Below are positions 1 to 9,980 of a stretch of DNA of 64,000 bases, in pieces; within the stretch, counting starts at the first letter, position 1; each line of letters opens with the position of its first letter. The notes under the pieces are model-generated. The model was given only the letters and a program-made list of their open reading frames with translations, had not been told where the DNA came from and did no database searches. This DNA comes from Ferrimonas marina (GTDB taxonomy: Bacteria > Pseudomonadota > Gammaproteobacteria > Enterobacterales > Shewanellaceae): NCBI RefSeq assembly GCF_900129905.1, contig NZ_FQXG01000006.1:268580-332579 (forward strand). Direction: 5' to 3'. The position numbers were made by a program, and so were the translations under genes.

Positions 1-1086
1 CCACAGCTCGCAGCCGTCCTTGTCGACCCGGGCCACGCAGTTCATCGGCTCCATGGTGGCGTGGCACAGGAAGGGGGTGGTGAACTCCAGCTCCACCGTC
101 TTGGCGGCGGAGGCCATCGCCTTGTCGCTGTCGCCCTTCTGTTCGGCGATCAGCCCCTGCTGCTGGGTTAACCCCTTGAGCTCGGCGAACATGGCGTCGG
201 TATCCAGCCGCTCTGCCTCGGCCTCATCCCAGCTGACCTTGACCTGGTCCAGTGCCTTCTTGGCCTGCCAGAAGCTGTCGGCCACCACCGCGACGCCATT
301 GAAGAAGGTGACGACCCCGGCCACCCCGGGCATGGACTTGGCCTTCTCGCTGTCGACCTCCTTGACCTTGGCGCCGAAGCGGGGCGGATGGATCACCAGG
401 GCGGTGAGCATCTCCGGCAGCTGCAGATCCATGGTGTAGACCGCAGCACCGGTGGTCTTGCCCAGGTCCAGCCGGCGCTGGGGCTTGCCGATGTAGATAA
501 AGTCCTTGGTATCCTTCAGTGCCAGGCTGGCGGTCTCCGGGATCGCCTGGGACTGCGCCGCCTCGGCCAGTTCACCGTAGCTGAGGCTCTGCTCGCCGTT
601 GTAGATCCGGCCCTGTTCGGTACGCAGGCTGCTGGCGGATACCCCCCAGCGCGCCGCGGCAGCGGCGAGCAGCATCTGCCGCATTGCGGCCCCCACCTGG
701 CGCATCTGCAGGTAGGAGGAGGACAGGCCGGTGCTGCCGCCGGTGCCCTGCATCGGCCCCCACATCAGGTTGTTGTAGAGGGCGGCGTTACCCGGTGCCG
801 GCTTGGCTTCAAGCTGATCCCAGGCGGCATCCAGCTCCTCCGCCACCAGCATGGCCAGGCCGGTGAAGGCCCCCTGGCCCATCTCCAGATGCTTGATCAG
901 GATCTCCACCCGGTTGTCCGGATAGAGGGTGATGAAGGCGTTGGGGTCCCAGTTTTGTGGCTGCTCGCCACTGGGGGTTTCGGCCCGTGCCAGGGGCAGC
1001 TGCAGGCCCAGGACCAGGGCACCGCCGGTACCTCCCATCACCTGCAGGAAGCGGCGTCGGCTCAGGCCGGTGCGTCTAAACATCAT
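1..1086 (-). CDS. iorB: Molybdenum hydroxylase large subunit (IorB/aldehyde oxidase type), 3' end beyond the left edge
   Basis: The frame is open from an ATG ATG pair at 1086 to the window edge (362 codons), so only the N-terminal half of a protein usually about 730 residues long is present. It starts with a Tat signal: a twin-arginine stretch SRRRFLQ followed by a Gly/Ala/Leu-rich hydrophobic segment ending near LARAE, which predicts export of a folded cofactor-loaded enzyme. The following residues match the molybdopterin-binding subunit of isoquinoline 1-oxidoreductase and related aldehyde oxidases (for example HLEMGQGAFTGLAML and GTGGSTGLSSSY). A GGGAGG ribosome site lies 5 nt before the first ATG, and the start overlaps the iorA stop by 11 nt, so the two subunits are coupled. 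The true substrate cannot be told; purine, aldehyde or N-heterocycle oxidation are all possible. Confidence 0.9.
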   Translation of the reverse strand, partial: MMFRRTGLSRRRFLQVMGGTGGALVLGLQLPLARAETPSGEQPQNWDPNAFITLYPDNRVEILIKHLEMGQGAFTGLAMLVAEELDAAWDQLEAKPAPGNAALYNNLMWGPMQGTGGSTGLSSSYLQMRQVGAAMRQMLLAAAAARWGVSASSLRTEQGRIYNGEQSLSYGELAEAAQSQAIPETASLALKDTKDFIYIGKPQRRLDLGKTTGAAVYTMDLQLPEMLTALVIHPPRFGAKVKEVDSEKAKSMPGVAGVVTFFNGVAVVADSFWQAKKALDQVKVSWDEAEAERLDTDAMFAELKGLTQQQGLIAEQKGDSDKAMASAAKTVELEFTTPFLCHATMEPMNCVARVDKDGCELW

Positions 1087-1573
1087 GGGAACCTCCCGGG
1101 GCGGCTTGGGCGTTGCGTTTGAGCTGCTCGGCAGCCTGCTTGATGCCGCGGCGAACCCGCTCATAGGTGCCACAGCGGCAGATCACCCCGGACATGGCCT
1201 GATCGATCGCCTTGTCGTCCGGGTTGGGGTTCTTCATCAGCAGCGCGGTGGCGGCCATCACCTGGCCGCTTTGGCAATAGCCACATTGATGCACATTGGT
1301 GGCGTCCCAGACCGCGGTAACCGCCTGGCCCTCGGCCGACTGGTTGGCCTCAATGGTGGTGATGGTTTTGCCCTGGGCCGATTTGGCTCTAACCATACAG
1401 GCTCGACTGGCCTTGCCATCGATCAACACGGTACAGGCACCGCACTGGGCGATGCCGCAGCCGTACTTGGTGCCGGTCAGCTGCAACTCATCCCTGAGCA
1501 GCCAGAGCAGGGGAATGTCCTCGGCCGCGTCGACGGAACGCTCGGTGCCGTTGATGTTGAGGGTCATCTTCAT
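1076..1573 (-). CDS. iorA: [2Fe-2S] subunit of a molybdenum hydroxylase (IorA type)
   Basis: This 165-residue protein has both iron-sulfur domains of the xanthine oxidase family. The plant-ferredoxin-type cluster uses C39, C44, C47 and C59 (KYGCGIAQCGAC). The helical domain uses C97, C100, C132 and C134 (QCGYC and ICRCGTY). It carries electrons from the molybdopterin centre of IorB to an external acceptor, probably a cytochrome since no FAD subunit is encoded nearby. The start at MKMTLNINGT is chosen because it has a GGAG site 7-8 nt upstream and because upstream in-frame codons overlap the previous gene. There is no signal peptide, so it is probably exported by hitch-hiking on the Tat signal of IorB. 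Gene order xdhC, nucleotidyltransferase, iorA, iorB is typical of such operons. Confidence 0.93.
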   Translation of the reverse strand: MKMTLNINGTERSVDAAEDIPLLWLLRDELQLTGTKYGCGIAQCGACTVLIDGKASRACMVRAKSAQGKTITTIEANQSAEGQAVTAVWDATNVHQCGYCQSGQVMAATALLMKNPNPDDKAIDQAMSGVICRCGTYERVRRGIKQAAEQLKRNAQAAPGGSHDV

Positions 1574-1595
1574 GGTGAAGCTCCGTGGTTTGCCG

Positions 1596-2165
1596 TTATT
1601 GCGCCAGGAAGCGCTGCAGATCGGCGGGTTCGTCAATGTCGATGGCGGCCTGGCCCAGCTCAATGACTTGGGAGCGGGGCACCGACCGCAGCAGCGCCTG
1701 GGCACCGCGGTCGCCCTCCAGCGCCTGCAGTTGCGCCAGGCAGTGGCGGGGAAACAGGGCGGGCGCACCTTTGATACCAGCATAGCCACTGGCGACGATT
1801 TCGCCGGTGGCCTGGAAGCGTTGAGTCAGACGGTCGAAATGAGAGAGGGGGACGGCGGGTTGGTCCGCCAGGGCGATCAACACCCCGTCCCAGGGTTGGT
1901 CCGCCAGTTGGCGCAGCGCCGCGGCGATGCTGTGGCCCAGGCCCAGCTGGCTTTGCGGGCAGTGCAGCCAGGCGGCACCGGCCAGGTGGGGCAACAGCGC
2001 GGCAGGGTTCTCCCCCAGCACCACCCACAGACGATTGCCGTAGCGTGACAATAGTGGGCTGAGGGCATGGTGCAGCAGCGGCTTGCCGTGACAGGGTTCC
2101 AGCAGCTTGGGGCGACCGAAGCGACGGCTTTGCCCCGCCGCCATCAGCAAGGCGATGGTGTTCAT
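1596..2165 (-). CDS. MobA/MocA-like molybdenum cofactor nucleotidyltransferase
   Basis: A 189-residue NTP-transferase. The N-terminus ALLMAAGQSRRFGRPK is the nucleotide-binding signature loop of MobA/MocA proteins, and LIALADQPAVP is the metal-binding region. In molybdenum hydroxylase operons such proteins (MocA type) attach CMP to Mo-molybdopterin to form the cytosine dinucleotide cofactor used by xanthine-oxidase-family enzymes; that specificity is inferred from context. The start at 2165 overlaps the xdhC stop as TAATG, which signals translational coupling. The iorA start follows 22 nt after its stop. Confidence 0.88.
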   Translation of the reverse strand: MNTIALLMAAGQSRRFGRPKLLEPCHGKPLLHHALSPLLSRYGNRLWVVLGENPAALLPHLAGAAWLHCPQSQLGLGHSIAAALRQLADQPWDGVLIALADQPAVPLSHFDRLTQRFQATGEIVASGYAGIKGAPALFPRHCLAQLQALEGDRGAQALLRSVPRSQVIELGQAAIDIDEPADLQRFLAQ

Positions 2166-3196
2166 TACTGGCGGCAAAGCACCTGACTAAGGGAGCCCCC
2201 TTTGCCACCAAACAGCGCGGCGTGGCACTCCGACAGGATCGCCAGGGCGATCCCTTCCGGTAGCTGGGCACCGATGGCCAGCCCCGCCGGACCCGCCAGT
2301 GGGCAGTGGCAGTGCCAGTGCTCGATCTTGGCCTTTGACAGCACCTGCTGTTTGCGGTGGCTGGGGCCGAGCAGGGCGCAGTAGCGCAGCGGCAGGTTGG
2401 CGATGGCATGGAGCGCCTCCGCGTCCAGTTCCAGCTGGTGATTCATCACCACCGCGGCGTCCACGGTCTGGCCCCATTGGCTGTCCAGCACCGATGAGGG
2501 GGCGGCACGAACCACCCGGTGCACGGTGGGGAACTGCTCCCGACGGGCGTGACTGGGGCGGGGATCGATCAGGGTGACCTGCCAGCCCAGTTGGGTCGCC
2601 AGGCCCGCCAGGGGGCGGGCGTCGGCACCGCCACCGAAGATCGCCAGGTGGGGGACAGGCTGGTAGCGGTTGACCAGCCACTCCTTGCCCAGTTGCAAGG
2701 TGAGGGTGTGGTCGCCGAACTTGGGCAGCTCCAGTGCGGTGGGGGTGGTGCCATCCAGATGCAGCCCCTGGCTGGGCAGGCCGCGCTCCGGCAGTGCCAA
2801 TGCCCAGACGGCGCTTTGATGTTGGCTCAGTTGCTTGTACAGGGCCACCAGGCCGAGGTAGTCGTTGCTGTGCTCCACTGGATGCAGCATCACCTCCACC
2901 ACGCCGCCACAGCCGATCCCCAGCTGGTAGCTGACGTCCTCCTCATCATCGCTGTCGTAGCGTACCTGAAGGGCCTCCCGAGTCTGCATCACCTGCATCG
3001 CCTTTCGCTGCAGGTCGCTCTCCAGACACCCACCGCTGAGCAATCCGAGCTGCTCGCCGTTATCGCCAAACAGCATCAGGGCTCCGGCCTTTCGATAGGC
3101 GGAGCCCTGCGTTCTGAAGACCGCACCGAGAACCCATTGCTGGCTGTCGCGCTTGGGCAGCCATTGTTCAATCAGGTGTTGCGGGTGGTAAGTCAT
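2165..3196 (-). CDS. xdhC: XdhC family molybdenum cofactor insertion/sulfuration protein
   Basis: A 343-residue XdhC/CoxI family protein. The N-terminal XdhC domain is recognised by GSAYRKAGALMLF, LLSGGCLESD and GIGCGGVVEV. The C-terminal Rossmann domain is seen in HLAIFGGGADARPLAGLA and the Asp in TLIDPRP. XdhC binds Mo-molybdopterin, protects its sulfurated form and delivers it to the molybdenum hydroxylase. The start at MTYHPQHL has an AAAGGA site about 8 nt upstream; in-frame codons further up lack one. It is the first gene of a four-gene minus-strand operon, and an inverted repeat (3269-3306) lies in its promoter region. Confidence 0.92.
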   Translation of the reverse strand: MTYHPQHLIEQWLPKRDSQQWVLGAVFRTQGSAYRKAGALMLFGDNGEQLGLLSGGCLESDLQRKAMQVMQTREALQVRYDSDDEEDVSYQLGIGCGGVVEVMLHPVEHSNDYLGLVALYKQLSQHQSAVWALALPERGLPSQGLHLDGTTPTALELPKFGDHTLTLQLGKEWLVNRYQPVPHLAIFGGGADARPLAGLATQLGWQVTLIDPRPSHARREQFPTVHRVVRAAPSSVLDSQWGQTVDAAVVMNHQLELDAEALHAIANLPLRYCALLGPSHRKQQVLSKAKIEHWHCHCPLAGPAGLAIGAQLPEGIALAILSECHAALFGGKGGSLSQVLCRQ

Positions 3197-3268
3197 GAGA
3201 TGTCCTTTCAAGTTACTCGGATCCACCCTGGGCCACCTTATTGGTTTGATGGTGGTTGCCCTAAGTGT

Positions 3269-3306
3269 CTCTAGTCGGCCTGATGGCTCTCATTCCCTGA
3301 CTAGAG
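3269..3306. promoter_or_regulatory. Inverted repeat upstream of xdhC, candidate operator
   Basis: Perfect 8-bp arms CTCTAGTC (3269-3276) and GACTAGAG (3299-3306), extending to 9 of 10 bp with the outer bases, separated by 22 bp. It sits about 75-110 bp upstream of the xdhC start in an AT-richer stretch that should contain the operon promoter. Which regulator might bind is unknown, and no regulator gene is visible in the window next to it. Confidence 0.4.
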
Positions 3307-3382
3307 TCTTGACTAAAAATCCGAGGAGCGCTGGAAAAATTTGGGGCCCCATTGTTAATAGTTGTTTTTCTGATATTTGTGC

Positions 3383-3410
3383 AAAAAAAAACCACCTCGC
3401 GGTGGTTTTA
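3383..3410 (-). terminator. Rho-independent terminator of the hslVU-DUF971 unit
   Basis: Stem AAACCACC/GGTGGTTT with a 4-nt loop (3389-3408). Read on the minus strand it is followed by a run of eight T residues. The hairpin begins within the stop codon of the DUF971 gene. Confidence 0.9.
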
Positions 3411-3803
3411 GTCATTGGATTTTGGGTCGTGAAACTGGACCTGTATCGGGATCATCGGCTCCCGTGACCCCTTCTCTGCGGCCAGCCGGGTCAGGTAATC
3501 CTCCCACAGACTGGCCTGGTTCAGCCCCATCTCGTAGAGGTACTTCCAGGAGTAGAGTCCGCTGTCGTGACCATCATCAAACACCAGCTTGACCGCATAG
3601 CCTCCCACCGGCTCAATCCTACTGATGTTGACCTCACGCTTGTTGGTCACCAGTTTAGGGTTGCCATGGCCATGCACCTCGGCGGAGGGGGAGCAGACCC
3701 GAAGCAGCTCACAGGACAGGGAGAAGGCCTTGCCATCGTCAAACTGCACCTCCAGCACACGGGAGGCCTGTTTGAGCTTGATGCCGGTCACCTTGGGGCT
3801 CAT
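3408..3803 (-). CDS. DUF971 family protein
   Basis: A 131-residue cytoplasmic protein of the DUF971 family, related to the N-terminal domain of gamma-butyrobetaine hydroxylase. The core reads VTGIKLKQASRVLEVQFDDG, then LSCELLRVCSPSAEVHGHG, and a C-terminal SWKYLYEMG helix. The start at MSPKVTGIKL is preceded by AAGGAG at 6 nt; the longer in-frame start has no ribosome site. It lies 66 nt after hslU on the same strand, a position I know for this family in related marine gammaproteobacteria. Its role is not known; the family has been linked to iron-sulfur or metal handling in other contexts, but nothing here proves it. Confidence 0.85.
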   Translation of the reverse strand: MSPKVTGIKLKQASRVLEVQFDDGKAFSLSCELLRVCSPSAEVHGHGNPKLVTNKREVNISRIEPVGGYAVKLVFDDGHDSGLYSWKYLYEMGLNQASLWEDYLTRLAAEKGSREPMIPIQVQFHDPKSND

Positions 3804-3829
3804 GACGACTCCTTGTTGGTTGAGATGGG

Positions 3830-3869
3830 CCAGGTGCCGGGCTTGCTGGCACCTGGCACCCAGCACTAA
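3830..3869. repeat. Hairpin with three degenerate heptamers after hslU
   Basis: An inverted repeat CCAGGTGCC (3830-3838) / GGCACCTGG (3848-3856) lies between hslU and the DUF971 gene. Its right part can be read as three 7-bp units, GCACCTG GCACCCA GCACTAA, directly abutting the hslU stop codon. It also contains GGCTTGCTG (3840-3848). The same nonamer precedes the perfect heptamer array at 11084-11254, where the unit is GCACCTA. There is no T-run, so this is not a classic terminator. Confidence 0.55.
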
Positions 3870-5197
<1,328 letters not shown>

Positions 5198-5198
<1 letters not shown>

Positions 5199-5734
5199 CA
5201 GTTGGCCTCCTTGGTGGGCAGTTCTTCGATGGTTTGATGGCTGTTGGTAAAGACGCAGATATCACCGGCGATGGTCAGCGCCTTTTCGCAGATGGTGCGG
5301 GCGTCCAGATCGGTGTTCTGCAGCAGCGCCAGGCCGGCAGCCTGGGCGTAGTTGCCACCGGAGCCGATGGCGATCAGGTCGTGCTCCGGCTCGACCACGT
5401 CGCCGTTACCGGAGATCAGCAGGCTGGTCTCGCTGTCGGCGACGATCAGCATCGCTTCCAGCTTCTGCAGCGAGCGCTCGGTGCGCCAGGCCTTGGCCAG
5501 TTCGACGGCAGCCCGGGTCAGTTGGCCCTGGTGAGCACTGAGCTTGGCCTCCAGCAGTTCAAACAGGGTGAAGGCGTCGGCGGTGGCGCCGGCGAAGCCC
5601 GCCAGTACCTTGCCACCGAGCAGTTGCCGCACCTTGCGGGCGTTGCCCTTCATTACGGTGTTGCCCAGGGAAACCTGGCCATCGCCGGCGATGACGACCT
5701 TGTCGCCCCGGCGCACAGACACAATCGTGGTCAT
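5198..5734 (-). CDS. hslV: ATP-dependent protease proteolytic subunit HslV
   Basis: A 178-residue proteasome-like peptidase. The sequence begins M-TTIVSVRR: the initiator Met is removed to expose the catalytic N-terminal Thr. The following GDGQVS and [16 protein letters not shown] stretches are diagnostic. It assembles as two hexameric rings capped by HslU. In enterics it is a heat-shock gene under sigma-32. Here 237 bp without a gene precede it, and only a weak ribosome site (AAGGGCAT) is visible. In related species it normally follows ftsN directly; here a 5.5-kb block lies between them. Confidence 0.98.
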
Positions 5735-5937
5735 GGATATGCCCTTAGTCTTTGGTGGGCGGCTCGGGCCGCCGTGATTCGGTGACGCCGGACGCAGCCG
5801 GCGCTTGGGATTAGTGTAGATGTGGGGATGGTGGCAGAGGGGATCAACCCTGGGGCGGCAAAATGGGCCAAACCGGGCCGGTTTGAACAGGCGGCGTTCA
5901 GACTCGGTGGGCGGGCCGGCGGGGCTGGGCAGGCCCT

Positions 5938-5966
5938 AAAAAAGAGGGCCGGCTTATGCCGACCCT
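5938..5966 (-). terminator. Terminator of the ion-channel gene
   Basis: Minus-strand hairpin AGGGTCGGC / GCCGGCCCT (one G-U pair, 4-nt loop) followed by CTTTTTT, lying 5 nt past the channel stop codon. Confidence 0.9.
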
Positions 5967-5971
5967 GGGGT

Positions 5972-6793
5972 TTAACGTTGCTGCAGCTGGGCTAGGCGCT
6001 GACTGAGACGGGCCATCTCCTGGCTGATCTGGGCCAGTTCCTGCTCCTTGCTGTCAGCGGTGGCGAGCGGCGTGGCCTCGGTGGCCTCCTGGGTCTCCTG
6101 GGTCATCACATCCAGGATCACCCCCACCATCATGTTGAGGAAGATGAAGGCGTTGAGAAAGATGAAGCTGATGAAGTAGATCCAGGCCAGCGGGTAGGCC
6201 TCCAGGGTCACGTACATCACGTTGTTCCAGTCGTCGAAGGTGGCGACCCGGAACAGGGTCAGCATCGCTACCGAGACGTCCTGCCACAGGCGGGGCTCCA
6301 GCTCGGCGAACAGGGTGCTGCCCAGGGCGGCGTAGATGTAGAAGAACACGAACATCAGCAGGGCGATGTAGCCCATCTTGGGGATCGACTTGATCAGGGC
6401 GTTGATCAGGTGACGCAGCTCCGGCACCAGCGAGACCAGTCGCAGTACCCGGAAGATCCGCAGCAGCCGGGCCAGCAGCACGGTATCGGCGCTGGACAGC
6501 GGCAGCAGGCTGACCAGGACGATGACGGTATCAAACAGGTTCCAGCCGTTCTTGAAGAAGCTCAGCCGGCCGCCGTGGGCCACCAGGCGCAGGGTCAGCT
6601 CCAGGGCGAAAAACACGGTGATGGCACCATCCAGCAGCGCCAGGGTCTGCTCCAGCCAGGCGGGCAGCTGATAGGTCTTGGCGCCGATGCTGAGGGCCGA
6701 CAGCACGATCACCGCGATGACGGCGCCTTGGAAGCCACGGCTGGCCACCCAGCGCTCCAGGGTTTGACTGAACTGTATCACTGCCGACTGCAT
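5972..6793 (-). CDS. Voltage-gated cation channel (NaChBac/Nav type), TFDDW filter
   Basis: A 273-residue single-repeat six-helix channel that would form tetramers. The S4 segment carries four arginines at every third position (R109, R112, R115, R118). S5 and S6 flank a pore helix with the filter TFDDWNN at 185-191. The C-terminal 25 residues (SKEQELAQISQEMARLSQRL and on) form a heptad coiled coil, the usual tetramerisation bundle. Sodium channels NaChBac and NavAb have TLESW; here the second acidic position is doubled (DD), resembling the calcium-selective CavAb design, so calcium or mixed permeation is plausible. Start at MQSAVIQFSQ, with GGAG 8 nt upstream. The gene is monocistronic with its own terminator. 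Confidence 0.9.
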   Translation of the reverse strand: MQSAVIQFSQTLERWVASRGFQGAVIAVIVLSALSIGAKTYQLPAWLEQTLALLDGAITVFFALELTLRLVAHGGRLSFFKNGWNLFDTVIVLVSLLPLSSADTVLLARLLRIFRVLRLVSLVPELRHLINALIKSIPKMGYIALLMFVFFYIYAALGSTLFAELEPRLWQDVSVAMLTLFRVATFDDWNNVMYVTLEAYPLAWIYFISFIFLNAFIFLNMMVGVILDVMTQETQEATEATPLATADSKEQELAQISQEMARLSQRLAQLQQR

Positions 6794-6933
6794 GGGGTAC
6801 TCCGATTCAAGGCGTGGAAAAGTCGCGAGATTGTACCGATGGGGAGGCAAAACACCAGCCGCTGGTGAGCCGGATCAGTGAAGGTTTGGCCAGCAGTTGC
6901 TGGCCAGTATCTTCAGGGCAAGCCAAAGGACAA

Positions 6934-6962
6934 GAAAAAGGGCGAGTCCGCCGGACTCGCCC
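6934..6962 (-). terminator. Terminator of the chemoreceptor gene
   Basis: Perfect 10-bp stem GGGCGAGTCC/GGACTCGCCC with a 3-nt loop, followed on the minus strand by TTTTTC. It lies just past the chemoreceptor stop codon. Confidence 0.93.
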
Positions 6963-6983
6963 CTGGGCATACTGGTGTCGTGC

Positions 6984-9014
6984 TCAGACCTGGAACTGGG
7001 CCAGCTTCTCCTGCTGCTCCCGGGCGATGCCCGCCACCTGGTCCGATTGCACCGACAGGTCGTCGATCTGGCCCTGGCGGGATTCCGCCTGCTCCGCCAG
7101 TTGGCGGATACCGGCGTTGATCTGGTGGCACTGCTCGGTCTGTTCGGTGGTGGCGGCGCTGATGCTGTCCGCCCGGCTCTGCACCATTACTACCGCTTGG
7201 TGGATCTGCTCGGTGGCGCTGTCCAGCTGCTGGCGCAGTTGCTCGGTGCGGCTCATCTCATCGCGACTGGCCTGGATCGAGTCGCGGGCGTTGGCAGCGG
7301 CGCTGTGCAGGGTCTGGATCATCGCCTCGATGGAGTCGGTCTGCTCGCGGGTCTGGGCCGCCAGCTTGCGCACCTCGTCCGCCACCACGGCAAAGCCGCG
7401 GCCCTGTTCTCCGGCCCGGGCCGCCTCAATGGCGGCGTTGAGCGCCAACAGGTTGGTGCGATCGGCGATGTTGTTGATCACCTCGGCAATCGCGCCAATC
7501 TGATCGACCTGTTCATCCAGCTCCGCCATGCGGCCATCGTTGTCCCCCAGGTGACGGGACAGCGCGTCCAGGTGTTGGCCGGTGGCATCCAGGGCTTGCT
7601 GTCCCTGTTGGGCCAGCTCGGCGCTGCGACGGCTGTCCTCCAGCGTCAGGGTGGTGGCCTCGGCGATCCCCTGCATGCTGGCGTCCAGCTCTGCCACGGC
7701 GGCGGCGATCTGGGTGGTCTGGGCCGCCTGAGCCGCCAGTGACTGTTGCTGCTGATGGCTGATCCGGGAGCTGGCACCGGCGGCCTGGCTCAGCTCTTCA
7801 CCGCCGCGGCGCAGCCGGGACATCACGTCGCGGTTACGGCTGTTGGCCTGGTTGAGCCATTTGGCCAGCTGGTTGAACTCCGCCGGGCTGTCGACCCGGC
7901 AGACGTGGGTGAAGTTGCCGGCGGCGGTGGCCTTGATGGCGCTTTTCAGCTCCGCCAGGCTGTGGCGCAACAGCACCACAATGCGCTGCACCAGCCAGGC
8001 GGTGAGCAGGGCACCGAGGGCGGTGAGGATCAGTAGCAGTTGGCGGCTCTGCTCCAGGGTGGTCTGGGTGTCGACCTGGCCTTGCTCCACCAGGGCGTTA
8101 CTGCGGTACAGAAGATCCTCCGACAGGGCGCCGAGCTGGGCCAGCTGAGGCAGCAGCTCAGTCAGTGCCTGCTGGCTCTGGTAGCTGAGGGTGACCCGTT
8201 CCACCTCCTGGCTGAACAGGCCGTCACGACTGGCGGCCTGCTCCAGCACCTCCAGCGCCGAGACCGCGGAGGGGAACTCATTCAGTTCGCTGTTCAGATC
8301 GGCCAGGCTGTCGTACTGGAACCGCATCCGGCTGACGTAGGCGCGCACCTCCCGGTACTGGGCCTGGGCCTGCTCCGGCGTGGTGGCGGTGGAGAGTTGG
8401 ATCAGGGCCCCCACCAGGCCGCCGGCGCCGCTGATAAAGCTGTCGTAGGCGTCGTTGGCGCCCGGGATTTGCTCAAACAGCAGGGGGTAAAGGCGGGCCA
8501 TCTCGTTGCGCACCGAGTTGACCGAAAACAGCAGGTAGCCGCGGCCCTCATTGAGGGTCTGCTCGATGGTCAGGCGCTGTTCGGTCTGCGCCATGATGAC
8601 ATCCATCTGCGCCATCACCTTGTGGCTGTCAGCGCTGATCGCCTCGAAGCCCTGGGTCAGCCAGTCGTGCGGGTACTGGGTAGCGGATTGCTCTAGGCGG
8701 GCCAGAGCGGTTTGCAGTTGTTGCTGCGCCTGCTGGTAGGGTTGGCGCCGCTGGTCGAAGTCGGTGTGATTGCCGCTGCCGATGGCATTGCGCAGAGACT
8801 GGTCCAGCTGCAGTACCGCCCGTTCGATCTCGCCCGCTTGATGGGCAATGGGCAGAGCCTCTTCACCCAGCTGATCGACGGTGGTGGAGAGGGCATTGAG
8901 GCCCCAAAGTGCAGAAAGCACCAGACCGAGAGCGATGGTGAACAGCGTGGCCATGGAGATGGACAATCGCTGCACCAGCGTAAGTGACGCGAGCTTTCGA
9001 GCAAAAAACGACAT
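6984..9014 (-). CDS. Methyl-accepting chemotaxis protein with periplasmic sensor
   Basis: A 676-residue transmembrane chemoreceptor. TM1 is near residues 17-37; a long mostly helical periplasmic domain of about 290 residues follows; TM2 ([18 protein letters not shown]) is near 335-355; then come a HAMP segment and a full signalling hairpin with the invariant tip around [20 protein letters not shown]. The periplasmic length suggests a double four-helix-bundle (helical bimodular type) sensor; the ligand is unknown. I chose [10 protein letters not shown] as start because it puts a short basic stretch directly before TM1, although its ribosome site is weak. It is transcribed divergently from phaB. 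No chemotaxis kinase genes are nearby, so it is an orphan receptor. Confidence 0.92.
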   Translation of the reverse strand: MSFFARKLASLTLVQRLSISMATLFTIALGLVLSALWGLNALSTTVDQLGEEALPIAHQAGEIERAVLQLDQSLRNAIGSGNHTDFDQRRQPYQQAQQQLQTALARLEQSATQYPHDWLTQGFEAISADSHKVMAQMDVIMAQTEQRLTIEQTLNEGRGYLLFSVNSVRNEMARLYPLLFEQIPGANDAYDSFISGAGGLVGALIQLSTATTPEQAQAQYREVRAYVSRMRFQYDSLADLNSELNEFPSAVSALEVLEQAASRDGLFSQEVERVTLSYQSQQALTELLPQLAQLGALSEDLLYRSNALVEQGQVDTQTTLEQSRQLLLILTALGALLTAWLVQRIVVLLRHSLAELKSAIKATAAGNFTHVCRVDSPAEFNQLAKWLNQANSRNRDVMSRLRRGGEELSQAAGASSRISHQQQQSLAAQAAQTTQIAAAVAELDASMQGIAEATTLTLEDSRRSAELAQQGQQALDATGQHLDALSRHLGDNDGRMAELDEQVDQIGAIAEVINNIADRTNLLALNAAIEAARAGEQGRGFAVVADEVRKLAAQTREQTDSIEAMIQTLHSAAANARDSIQASRDEMSRTEQLRQQLDSATEQIHQAVVMVQSRADSISAATTEQTEQCHQINAGIRQLAEQAESRQGQIDDLSVQSDQVAGIAREQQEKLAQFQV

Positions 9015-9190
9015 GACGGTATGGGTATCAGTGACTTGGCGGTGCCAACAAATACGACAGCCATGTGACACCTTTATGACCTCATTTGATTTCGCTCAAA
9101 AGGTGGTCAGGTTATGGTTTCATTTCATGCAATCGTCACACGAAGGGTTCTATATTAGTGCTGTCAAACTAGTCGAGAGGAGTACCCAGC

Positions 9191-9928
9191 ATGGAACGCA
9201 AAGTCGCTTTGATCACCGGTGGTCTTGGTGGAATCGGTCTGACCCTGACCAAGTCTCTGGCGGAGGCCGGATACCAAGTAGTGGCAGGATGCCAACCGAA
9301 TAGCAGTAACGCCCAACGACATGCCGGCGAGTTGGCTGAGAGCCATCCTACGGTCAAAGTGTTGCCGTTTAATGTGTCGGATTTCGACGAGTGCCAGCGC
9401 GTGGTGCTGGATATCGAAGAGACCGTCGGGCCCATCTCGGTGTTGGTGAACAACGCCGGTATCACCTGGGACGGTCAGCTCAAGAAGATGGCCAGTGAGC
9501 AGTGGCGCAAGGTGATGGAGACCAACCTGGACAGCGTGTTCAACCTGTCCCGCGCGGTGATCCCGGGGATGATCGAGCGCGGCTACGGCCGGGTGATCAG
9601 CATCTCCTCCATCAACGGTGAGAAGGGCCAGTTTGGCCAGACCAACTACGCCGCCGCCAAGGCGGGCATGTATGGCTTCACCAAGTCACTGGCCCAGGAA
9701 GTGGCCGCCAAAGGGGTCACGGTTAACACCATCTCCCCCGGTTACATCGAGACCGATATGATCCGCGCCATCAAGGAGGAGATCCGCGAGGGGATCCGCC
9801 AGCAGATCCCGGTGAAGCGCTTTGGCCAGCCGGAAGAGATCGCCCGGGCGGTATTGTTCCTGGCGGACGAGCAGTCCGGCTTCATTACCGGCTCCAACCT
9901 GTCCATCAACGGTGGTCAGTACATGTAA
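9191..9928 (+). CDS. phaB: Acetoacetyl-CoA reductase (SDR family)
   Basis: A 245-residue short-chain dehydrogenase. The NADPH-binding loop is TGGLGGIGLTL, NNAG marks the Rossmann core, Ser is in SISSINGEKGQFGQTNYAAAK and the catalytic pair is YAAAK. The INGEKGQFGQTNY stretch and the SLAQEVAAKGVTVNTISPGYI region are typical of PhaB/PhbB, which reduces acetoacetyl-CoA to (R)-3-hydroxybutyryl-CoA for polyhydroxyalkanoate synthesis. An AGGAG site lies 8-9 nt before the ATG. No PHA synthase or thiolase gene lies beside it, so it is either a stand-alone reductase or works with genes elsewhere. A related FabG activity is an alternative. Confidence 0.85.
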   Translation: MERKVALITGGLGGIGLTLTKSLAEAGYQVVAGCQPNSSNAQRHAGELAESHPTVKVLPFNVSDFDECQRVVLDIEETVGPISVLVNNAGITWDGQLKKMASEQWRKVMETNLDSVFNLSRAVIPGMIERGYGRVISISSINGEKGQFGQTNYAAAKAGMYGFTKSLAQEVAAKGVTVNTISPGYIETDMIRAIKEEIREGIRQQIPVKRFGQPEEIARAVLFLADEQSGFITGSNLSINGGQYM

Positions 9929-9952
9929 CACCGGCGTCTGACCGGATGAAAC

Positions 9953-9980
9953 AAGCCGCCCTAGGGGCGGCTTTGTTGTT
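9953..9980. terminator. Bidirectional terminator between phaB and the small Fur-linked gene
   Basis: Stem AAGCCGCCC/GGGCGGCTT with a 3-nt loop (9953-9973), followed on the plus strand by TTGTTGTT. It overlaps the stop codon of the opposing small gene. Confidence 0.8.
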
